This document shows, piece by piece, positions 1 to 5,072 of a stretch of 5,113 nt of DNA (the first letter of the stretch is position 1; the number at the start of each line of letters is the position of its first letter). This DNA is from CAZHPY01 sp964534705 (lineage in GTDB: Bacteria > Omnitrophota > Gorgyraeia > 2-01-FULL-45-10). Under the pieces are notes generated by a model. That model had not been told where the DNA came from, made no database searches, and saw only the letters and a program-made list of their open reading frames with translations. Made by a program: the position numbers and the translations under genes. Location of the stretch: NCBI GenBank assembly GCA_964534705.1, contig CAZHPY010000088.1, positions 1 through 5,113 on the forward strand. Reading direction: 5' to 3'.

Positions 1-2
1 AG

Positions 3-407
3 AAAGAGACAAAAGGGATAAGCGGCATCTATGATATAAGGATGTTCGGACTCATCGCCCCGAGGGATATTATTTATAAGAATATAGATAGTAGGGTTGA
101 CGATATGATAAGGGCCGGAGCCCTTAAAGAAGCAAAAAAAATATGTAAAAAGAAATTAAGTAAAACCGCTAAGGCGATAATAGGGCTTAAGGAATTTTCA
201 GCCTTTTTAGGCGGCGAATATGATCTCAATACGGCCGCGGAGCACATGAAGAGAAATACGCGGCGTTTTGCCAAGCGACAACTGACCTGGTTCAGGTCGG
301 ATAAGCGGATCAGATGGTTTGATGTCAGCGAAATTAGCGGGGCAGAGGTTATCAGGATGATAACGAAAGAGATGAAAGATGGAACGCGCAATAACAGTCA
401 CAGTTGA
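3..407 (+). CDS. miaA: tRNA dimethylallyltransferase MiaA, C-terminal part (5' end outside window)
   Basis: MiaA transfers a dimethylallyl group from dimethylallyl diphosphate to N6 of A37 in tRNAs that read codons starting with U; MiaB often modifies the product further. About 134 C-terminal codons are visible and the frame is open to the window edge, so the P-loop and catalytic N-terminal half lie upstream. Recognition rests on family blocks in the right order: FGLIAPRDIIYKNIDSRVD followed by DMIRAGALKEAK (from base 42), the IIGLKEF block (177-197), and the hallmark TRRFAKRQLTWF (258-293) near the C-terminus. The reading frame is intact to a TGA at 405-407. The last 29 bases overlap the start of hflX in another frame, suggesting co-transcription and coupled translation. 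miaA next to hflX is a familiar pairing, but the hfq gene that sits between them in many proteobacteria is absent here. Identity is confident. Confidence 0.93.
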   Translation, partial: KETKGISGIYDIRMFGLIAPRDIIYKNIDSRVDDMIRAGALKEAKKICKKKLSKTAKAIIGLKEFSAFLGGEYDLNTAAEHMKRNTRRFAKRQLTWFRSDKRIRWFDVSEISGAEVIRMITKEMKDGTRNNSHS

Positions 408-1467
408 CCTGGGAAAACGGGAAGAATGGACCGCTGAAGAGAGGTCCACAGAGCTCAGAGAGCTGGCGTTTTCTGCCGGGGCAACAGTAATAGAGGAACT
501 TATAGTCAGGCGGGAAAAGATAGAACCGGCCTCTTATATAGGTAAGGGTAAGGTCGAGGAGATCGCCCAGGCCTGTGCCGAAAAAAATATCAGTGTTGTC
601 ATATTCAATAACGACCTGAGCGGTACACAACAAAGGAACCTAGAAGATGCGGTGAAAAGAAAGGTCATAGACAGGACGCAGGTCATTCTTGATATCTTTG
701 CCAGAAGGGCGCATTCCAATGAAGGTAAGGCGCAGGTGGAACTTGCGCAGTTAATGTATCTTTTACCGCGACTGACAGGAAAGGGCATACATCTGTCGCG
801 ATTAGGGGGCGGTATAGGGACCAGGGGCCCTGGAGAAAAAAAGCTGGAAGTCGACAGGAGGCGCATAAGAGCGAGGATCGCGCGCCTGGAGCGCGAGCTC
901 GATGACCTCATGAAACGCCGCGCTATGATGAGGAAGAAGAGGGAAAGGTTCTCTCTCCCAACAGTTGCTATCATAGGGTATACGAACGTGGGCAAATCCA
1001 CGCTTTTGAACGCGCTTACCAATTCAGATGTAATGGTGCAGAATAAGCTTTTTTCTACCCTTGACCCTACAGTGCGCCAGTTTATCTTACCCGATAAGAA
1101 AAAGATCCTGTTTATCGATACGGTCGGTTTTATAGATGATCTTCCACATCATCTCGTGGAGGCATTCAAGGCAACGCTTGAAGAAGTAGTTGAAGCGGAC
1201 ATCCTTTTGCACGTTATCGATATAAGCCATAAAAAAGCAAAGGAGCAGTCTGACGCCGTATATGGAGTGCTGGATGAGATCGGAGCAAAAGGCAAGACCA
1301 TTATTACGGCCCTGAATAAGACGGATAAAGTAGAGAACCCTGTTGTCGTAGAAAAGGCAAGGGTCTATTTTTCCGGCGCCATACCCATATCCGCCGTAAA
1401 AAAAGAAGGCTTCCGCGAGCTGTCGGAAACTATAACGCAGGCCCTGATAAAAAATATTGACAAATAA
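379..1467 (+). CDS. hflX: Ribosome-associated GTPase HflX
   Basis: HflX is a cytosolic GTPase that binds the 50S subunit and, in studied bacteria, splits stalled or hibernating 70S ribosomes, notably under heat stress. The 362-residue product has the HflX N-terminal domain (about 18-150, with YIGKGKVEE and the RNLEDAV/IDRTQVILDIFARRA blocks), the glycine-rich GGGIGTRGPGE (143-153), a basic helical stretch (about 155-192), then the GTPase domain: P-loop GYTNVGKST (200-208), LFSTLDPT (224-231), DTVGF (247-251) and NKTD (313-316). An ISAV motif near 340 fits G5. The protein stops soon after G5, so the extra C-terminal subdomain of E. coli HflX (about 426 residues) is missing; shorter forms are known in the family. 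The ATG at 379 lies inside miaA, preceded by only a purine-rich stretch (GAAAGAG) rather than a strong ribosome binding site. The final codons double as the -35 box of the hrcA promoter. Confidence 0.95.
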   Translation: MERAITVTVDLGKREEWTAEERSTELRELAFSAGATVIEELIVRREKIEPASYIGKGKVEEIAQACAEKNISVVIFNNDLSGTQQRNLEDAVKRKVIDRTQVILDIFARRAHSNEGKAQVELAQLMYLLPRLTGKGIHLSRLGGGIGTRGPGEKKLEVDRRRIRARIARLERELDDLMKRRAMMRKKRERFSLPTVAIIGYTNVGKSTLLNALTNSDVMVQNKLFSTLDPTVRQFILPDKKKILFIDTVGFIDDLPHHLVEAFKATLEEVVEADILLHVIDISHKKAKEQSDAVYGVLDEIGAKGKTIITALNKTDKVENPVVVEKARVYFSGAIPISAVKKEGFRELSETITQALIKNIDK

Positions 1468-1484
1468 TCCATTTATGCTAAACT
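1457..1484 (+). promoter_or_regulatory. Predicted housekeeping-sigma promoter of hrcA-grpE-dnaK
   Basis: A perfect TTGACA -35 box (1457-1462) is followed after 16 bases by TAAACT (1479-1484, 4 of 6 matches to TATAAT). TG at 1476-1477 with one base before the -10 gives an extended -10 (TGCTAAACT). The expected start point, 6-7 bases downstream, falls at about 1490-1492, exactly at the left edge of CIRCE. This is the classic arrangement in which HrcA bound at CIRCE blocks a vegetative promoter. The -35 box lies within the last codons of hflX. The assignment is by motif and spacing only. Confidence 0.75.
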
Positions 1485-1490
1485 GCTATA

Positions 1491-1517
1491 TTAGCACTCT
1501 TTGATAAAGAGTGCTAA
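1491..1517 (+). promoter_or_regulatory. CIRCE operator (HrcA binding site), perfect match
   Basis: The inverted repeat TTAGCACTC (1491-1499), a 9-base spacer (1500-1508), and GAGTGCTAA (1509-1517) match the CIRCE consensus TTAGCACTC-N9-GAGTGCTAA at all 18 arm positions. One further A/T pair (1490 and 1518) extends the palindrome. It lies 27 bases before the hrcA start codon and begins at the predicted transcription start, so it would also form a hairpin in the 5' leader of the mRNA. Known role: the binding site of the HrcA repressor, relieved on heat shock, with GroEL assisting HrcA activity. Its position here implies that HrcA autoregulates the hrcA-grpE-dnaK operon. Confidence 0.98.
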
Positions 1518-1544
1518 TTTATCTGCGACAAAGAGGATGCGTAT

Positions 1545-2282
1545 ATGCCTGAAAATACGAAAAAAAGAGAAGCGGCGGTATTAGAGATAATAGTAAGGAC
1601 CTATACCGAGTCGGCCGAACCGGTGGGCTCGCGGTTCGTCGCGCGTAAACTTGGCCTGTCCAGCGCAACGATACGTAATGTAATGAGCGACCTGGAAGAA
1701 GAAGGTTTCCTTATGCATCCCCATACTTCAGCGGGCAGGATACCCACGGACAAGGGCTATCGTTTTTATGTCAATAGCCTTATGCATAAACGCAGCCTGA
1801 ACGACAGCATAATCCATATGGTTGAGGAGCAGTATCATCAGAAGATAAGGTCTCTTGAGGACGTCCTGGAAAAAACCTCGCACCTTATGTCGAGCCTGAC
1901 GAGTTACGTCGGGGTCACCCTCATGCCGGATATAGAAAAGGTCTATCTTGACGGCGCCAGCCATCTTATAGAACAGCCCGAATTTCACGACATAAAGAAG
2001 CTCCATACGCTTTTCAGGTGCCTGGAAGATAAGGTGGCTATTTTAAGGTTGCTTTGCGATGAAGCCGAAGATGACAGCCTGACCATCCACATAGGTAAGG
2101 AAAATAAGTCGCAGTATTTGTCCGAATGCAGTATTGTCACGCGCGGCTACAAGGTAAAAGGCAAAAAAAGCGGCAAATTAGGCGTAATAGGCCCAAAAAG
2201 AATGGTGTATGAAAAGGTAGTGCCGATGGTTGAATTATTGGCGGATACCCTGTCCACTATTTTAGATGATACGGAACAGTAG
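1545..2282 (+). CDS. hrcA: Heat-inducible transcription repressor HrcA, compact form
   Basis: HrcA represses heat-shock operons by binding CIRCE. The product has 245 residues, against roughly 340 in well-studied HrcA proteins. The N-terminal winged helix is intact: helix-turn-helix around 26-50 (PVGSRFVARKLGLSSATIRN), EEEGFL (51-56) and the wing HPHTSAGRIPTDKGYRFYV (58-76). A helical segment follows (about 86-118), with LTSYVGVTLMP at 118-128. The sequence then jumps to the C-terminal GAF region, YLDGASHLIEQPEF (134-147), IHIGKEN (181-187), CSIVT (195-199) and LGVIGPKRM (212-220). About 100 residues that normally hold the first GAF strands and the inserted dimerising domain are absent, without any frame break. 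The ATG at 1545 is supported by AGAGG at 1532-1536, 8 bases upstream. It is the first gene of the operon, behind promoter and CIRCE, and ends 5 bases before grpE. The identity is firm; how this form dimerises is open. Confidence 0.95.
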   Translation: MPENTKKREAAVLEIIVRTYTESAEPVGSRFVARKLGLSSATIRNVMSDLEEEGFLMHPHTSAGRIPTDKGYRFYVNSLMHKRSLNDSIIHMVEEQYHQKIRSLEDVLEKTSHLMSSLTSYVGVTLMPDIEKVYLDGASHLIEQPEFHDIKKLHTLFRCLEDKVAILRLLCDEAEDDSLTIHIGKENKSQYLSECSIVTRGYKVKGKKSGKLGVIGPKRMVYEKVVPMVELLADTLSTILDDTEQ

Positions 2283-2287
2283 GCGTT

Positions 2288-2821
2288 ATGGCGGAAAAAA
2301 ATACGAATAAAAATAACAATAAGCCGTTACTTGAAGAAATGGTAACGATCCCAAAGAAAGAATATGAAGCCCTTAAGGCAAAAGAGGGCGAAAGCGGCGC
2401 ATATTATGATAAATACGTAAGAGCCCACGCGGAATTCGAGAACGCAAGGAAACGCATAGAAAAAGAAAAGGGTGACCTGCTCAAATATGCCAACGAAGGT
2501 TTTATTGTCGATCTGCTGCCCATAATAGATATGCTTGAAATATCGGAAAAACATATAAAGGAGGCCAAGGATTTTAAGGCGGTGCGCGAAGGCGTAGATA
2601 TGATACATGTCCAGATCCAGAAGTTCCTTAAAGATATAGGCGTTGAAAAGATCAAAAGCGTAGGCGAAAAGTTCGATCCTAATTTTCATGAAGCAATAGA
2701 AACGGCTGATATCAAAGATAAAGAAGAAGGGCTGGTAGTCGAAGAATTAAAATCGGGTTATACATTTAACGGCAGGCTGTTAAGGCCTGCATCGGTAAAG
2801 ATCGTAAAACATGGAGGTTGA
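2288..2821 (+). CDS. grpE: Nucleotide exchange factor GrpE
   Basis: GrpE is a homodimeric cochaperone that releases ADP from DnaK and so resets the chaperone cycle; its long helix is also thought to act as a thermosensor. The 177-residue product has a polar, Lys/Asn-rich disordered start (1-18), a long charged helix expected to form the coiled-coil stalk (about 22-110, with HAEFENARKRIEKEK at 47-61 and DLLPIIDMLE at 75-84), then the beta-rich head with KFDPNFHEAIE (128-138) and GYTFNGRLLRPASVKI (157-172). Length and domain order are normal for the family. The ATG at 2288 follows the hrcA stop by 5 bases and has no strong ribosome binding site (only AGG at 2281-2283), so translational coupling to hrcA is likely. 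Its last codons contain the ribosome binding site of dnaK. Confidence 0.97.
   Translation: MAEKNTNKNNNKPLLEEMVTIPKKEYEALKAKEGESGAYYDKYVRAHAEFENARKRIEKEKGDLLKYANEGFIVDLLPIIDMLEISEKHIKEAKDFKAVREGVDMIHVQIQKFLKDIGVEKIKSVGEKFDPNFHEAIETADIKDKEEGLVVEELKSGYTFNGRLLRPASVKIVKHGG
2813..2817 (+). promoter_or_regulatory. Strong ribosome binding site that fixes the dnaK start
   Basis: GGAGG lies in the last two glycine codons of grpE, 6 bases before the ATG at 2824. An upstream in-frame TTG at 2818 directly abuts this motif and cannot be served by it, so dnaK should begin at ATG 2824, giving the family-typical MAKIIGIDLG start. It is by far the strongest Shine-Dalgarno in the operon, which fits the high level of DnaK needed relative to HrcA and GrpE. 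Confidence 0.88.
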
Positions 2822-2823
2822 AT

Positions 2824-4740
2824 ATGGCTAAAATAATAGGTATAGACTTGGGGACATCAAATTCGGCTGCGGCTTACATGGAAGCGGGCCGGCCGATGAT
2901 AATTCCCTCCGCGGAAGGCGCGGGAGTAGCAAGCGGCAAGGCTTTTCCATCATTTGTCGCATTTACAAAAGATGGGCAAAGGTTAGTCGGTGAACCTGCC
3001 AAGAGGCAGGCATCGATAAATCCAGAAGGAACAATATTTGCGGCTAAGAGGAAGATGGGCACCGATCATAAATATAAGGTATATGGTAAGGAATATACGC
3101 CCCAGCAGATATCCGCATTCATATTGCAGAAAATAAAACAGGATGCTGAGGCATACCTTGGCGATACCGTCAATGAGGCAGTTATAACATGCCCGGCCTA
3201 TTTTAACGATAATCAGAGGCAGGCAACCAAAGATGCCGGTGAGATCGCAGGATTAAAGGTATTAAGGATAATAAACGAGCCGACAGCGGCATGCCTTGCA
3301 TACGGCCTTGATAAGGCAGGAAAAGAACAGAAGATAATGGTCTTTGACCTGGGCGGTGGAACCCTCGACGTTACGGTCCTTGAAATGGGATGGGACGATG
3401 AACATAAGGCGGCCACATTCGAGGTCATATCGACAAGCGGCGACACCCAGCTTGGCGGCACCGATATGGATAATACTCTGGTAGATTATGTCGCGAAAGA
3501 ATTCAAAAAAGATACGGGCATAGACCTTAAGAACGACAAGATGGCTATGCAGAGAGTAAGGGAAGCCGCTGAAAAAGCGAAAGTGGAATTGTCGAGTACC
3601 ATGTCAACGGATATTAATCTTCCGTTCATCACGGCAGACCAGACAGGCCCGAAACATATGACCATGACGCTAAACAGGGCAAAACTCGAAGAGCTCATTT
3701 CTCCGATCATCGACAGATGCAAACATCCGATGGAACTGGCCTTGTCCGATGCTAAGATAACCGCGAAAAACGTCGACAAGGTCATTCTTGTCGGCGGGCC
3801 TACAAGAATGCCGATCGTCCAGAAGTTCGTGGAAGACTATGTCGGCAAGAAGATAGAGCGCGGTGTCGATCCGATGGAGTGCGTAGCTTTAGGGGCAGCT
3901 ATCCAGGCCGCCATCATTAAGGGCGACACAAAGGATGTCCTGTTGCTGGACGTTACTCCTTTATCCCTGGGCATCGAAACCCTGGGAGGTGTATGTACGC
4001 GCCTTATCGAGAGGAACACAACTATTCCCACCCAGAAAAAACAGATATTTTCTACTGCAGCGGATAATCAGACAGCCGTTACTATCAGGGTGCTCCAGGG
4101 TGAACGTAAAATGGCTGATGATAATGTTGAGCTTGGAAGATTTGACCTGATGGGAATTCCGCCCGCGCCAAGAGGCATACCGCAAGTAGAAGTTTCATTT
4201 GATATCAACCAGGACGGCATAGTGCATGTAGGGGCGAAGGATCTTGGCACAGGGAAGGAGCAGTCGATAAAGATAACCGCATCGACGAAACTTTCAAAAG
4301 AAGAGATAGACAAGTTCGTCAAGCAGGCTGAAAAATTCGCGTCCGAAGATGAGAAGAGGAAAGAACAGGTCGAGACGATCAATCAGGCCGATACCCTTGT
4401 ATACGCGACGGAAAAGTCGTTGAAAGAGTACGGCGAGAAGGTGAGCCAGGGCGAACGAGCTGATATAGAGGCAAAGATCAACGACCTTAAGCAGGCGATG
4501 AAGGACAAAAATATCGATAGCGTAAAAAGAGGCATGGAAGAGCTCACGAAGGTATCGCATAAGCTAGCTGAAGAGATATATAAGAAGGCGGCTGAAGCGC
4601 AAAAAGGCCAGGGCGCAGGCCAGCAGCAAGGGCCCGGCGAAGAGCCACAGACCGAAGATGAGAGCGCCGGCAAGAAGAAGGACGACGTCATCGACGCAGA
4701 GTTTACGTCCGAGGATGACGGGCAGGGGCGGAAGAAATAG
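2824..4740 (+). CDS. dnaK: Chaperone protein DnaK (Hsp70)
   Basis: DnaK is the cytosolic ATP-dependent Hsp70, binding exposed hydrophobic peptides in cycles driven by a J-protein and GrpE. From ATG 2824 the product has 638 residues. The ATPase domain shows phosphate loop IDLGTSNS (7-14), K75 in FAAKRKMG, PAYFNDNQRQATKDAG (124-139), VFDLGGGTLDVTVLE (173-187), T208 in GDTQLGG and VILVGGPTRMPIVQKFV (320-336). The linker DVLLLDVTPLSLGIE (371-385) leads into the substrate-binding domain (NTTIPT at 398-403, GERKMADDN, PPAPRGIPQ), a helical lid (about 490-590), a Gly/Gln-rich tail and the terminal DDVIDAEF (620-627). Oddities: Ser12 where most bacterial DnaKs have Thr, about 5 extra residues after AEG (33-41), and no Gram-negative-type insert after the KRKMG motif (near 79-86). 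It starts 2 bases after the grpE stop. The stop codon lies 3 bases before an assembly gap. No dnaJ follows within the window. Confidence 0.97.
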   Translation: MAKIIGIDLGTSNSAAAYMEAGRPMIIPSAEGAGVASGKAFPSFVAFTKDGQRLVGEPAKRQASINPEGTIFAAKRKMGTDHKYKVYGKEYTPQQISAFILQKIKQDAEAYLGDTVNEAVITCPAYFNDNQRQATKDAGEIAGLKVLRIINEPTAACLAYGLDKAGKEQKIMVFDLGGGTLDVTVLEMGWDDEHKAATFEVISTSGDTQLGGTDMDNTLVDYVAKEFKKDTGIDLKNDKMAMQRVREAAEKAKVELSSTMSTDINLPFITADQTGPKHMTMTLNRAKLEELISPIIDRCKHPMELALSDAKITAKNVDKVILVGGPTRMPIVQKFVEDYVGKKIERGVDPMECVALGAAIQAAIIKGDTKDVLLLDVTPLSLGIETLGGVCTRLIERNTTIPTQKKQIFSTAADNQTAVTIRVLQGERKMADDNVELGRFDLMGIPPAPRGIPQVEVSFDINQDGIVHVGAKDLGTGKEQSIKITASTKLSKEEIDKFVKQAEKFASEDEKRKEQVETINQADTLVYATEKSLKEYGEKVSQGERADIEAKINDLKQAMKDKNIDSVKRGMEELTKVSHKLAEEIYKKAAEAQKGQGAGQQQGPGEEPQTEDESAGKKKDDVIDAEFTSEDDGQGRKK

Positions 4741-4743
4741 TTG

Positions 4744-4753
4744 NNNNNNNNNN
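4744..4753. other. Assembly gap (10 N)
   Basis: Ten undetermined bases begin 3 bases after the dnaK stop codon. The round number suggests a scaffold join of unknown or nominal size rather than ten truly ambiguous bases. Everything to the right of it may not be genuinely adjacent to dnaK. Confidence 0.95.
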
Positions 4754-4808
4754 GTTGGGTGTGTTTGGGTGTGGTTGGGGTGTGTTGGGTGTGTTTGGTT
4801 GTTGTGTG
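4754..4808 (+). repeat. G/T-only tract with internal direct repeat and G-quadruplex motif
   Basis: Fifty-five consecutive bases contain no A or C. The 15-mer GTTGGGTGTGTTTGG occurs at 4754-4768 and again at 4784-4798, a 30-base period. Four G runs (4757-4759, 4767-4769, 4777-4780, 4787-4789) are separated by loops of 7, 7 and 6 bases, which satisfies the standard G3+N1-7 quadruplex pattern on this strand. The tract directly abuts the gap, so it may be a low-complexity contig end, or it may have caused the assembly break. Confidence 0.8.
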
Positions 4809-4834
4809 AGGATGATGGGAAGAAGAAATAGTTG
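4808..4834 (+). repeat. Diverged second copy of the dnaK 3' end
   Basis: GAGGATGATGGG-AAG-AAGAAATAGTTG here resembles the end of dnaK at 4711-4743, which begins GAGGATGACGGG and ends AAGAAATAGTTG. Read in the matching frame it encodes EDDGKKK-stop, against EDDGQGRKK-stop in dnaK. The two differ by one synonymous change (GAT for GAC), two missing codons and one replaced codon. The match continues three bases past the stop codon (TTG). Nothing upstream of it resembles dnaK: the G/T tract begins immediately. It is either the overlapping end of a second contig or a small local duplication. Confidence 0.65.
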
Positions 4835-4898
4835 AGAGTTGGGAGTTGGAGACAAAGAGACAACTGCAGTCAGTAGACAGTTGAAGACAAGAGACAAG
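4830..4898 (+). repeat. Degenerate short direct repeats (AGTTGRR heptads and a 35-base-period repeat)
   Basis: Three heptads AGTTGAG, AGTTGGG and AGTTGGA run head to tail at 4830-4850. The 19-base unit starting GTTGGAGACAAAG (4845-4863) recurs as an 18-base unit starting GTTGAAGACAAGAG (4880-4897), with one substitution and one single-base deletion. CAACTG (4861-4866) and CAGTTG (4878-4883) form a weak inverted repeat with an 11-base loop. The composition is unlike the coding sequence upstream. This looks like non-coding simple-repeat sequence; I cannot name a family. Confidence 0.6.
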
Positions 4899-5008
4899 TA
4901 AGAGCGTAATGCACGCGTTTCGTTGGGCGTACTGCGTAGGACGTGAAAGAAGCTGATGCCGCTTTAAGGCTGGACCCCACAAGGCCCGCCTGTGACAGAG
5001 AGGATTTA

Positions 5009-5072
5009 CAAAGGGTGTCCCTTTGGGGAACGTCCCCAAAAAACTGATGCGGCAGAGCAGAAATTTTTTGGG
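5009..5072 (+). other. Cluster of three overlapping, mutually exclusive hairpins
   Basis: Hairpin A pairs CAAAGGG (5009-5015) with CCCTTTG (5019-5025) around a TGT loop. Hairpin B pairs TTTGGGGA (5022-5029) with TCCCCAAA (5033-5040) around ACG. Hairpin C pairs CCCAAAAAA (5035-5043) with TTTTTTGGG (5064-5072) across a 20-base loop. A and B share 5022-5025, and B and C share 5035-5040, so each neighbouring pair excludes the other. None is followed by a T run as in a Rho-independent terminator. They could be an imperfect palindromic repeat of the kind seen beside IS200-like or REP-associated transposases, but no transposase is present to support that. Confidence 0.6.

Noticed and set aside
534..1022. 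Minus-strand open frame of 162 codons inside hflX
   Set aside because: It is a shadow of the conserved HflX coding frame, with no motif of its own.
2818..2823. Upstream TTG start for dnaK, adding two residues
   Set aside because: The GGAGG motif ends at 2817, directly against this TTG, leaving no spacer. ATG 2824 has a 6-base spacer and gives the usual MAKIIGIDLG start.
4754..4808. Telomere-like repeat
   Set aside because: The G/T tract resembles TG-rich telomeres superficially, but it is short, irregular, interior to the scaffold and flanked by bacterial genes.
4830..4898. CRISPR array
   Set aside because: The repeated units are short and degenerate and are spaced irregularly. There are no conserved repeats of about 25-37 bases with unique spacers, and no cas genes.
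4383..5039. Long minus-strand open frame running antisense to the dnaK end and across the gap
   Set aside because: It crosses the ten N bases, is antisense to a confidently identified gene, starts at a TTG without a ribosome binding site and shows low-complexity, non-protein-like composition (His/Thr/Pro runs from the G/T tract).
5022..5043. Rho-independent terminator of the dnaK operon
   Set aside because: The GC-rich hairpin at 5022-5040 is followed by A rather than T on the + strand. On the minus strand the hairpin is followed by GGGAC, so neither direction fits a standard terminator.
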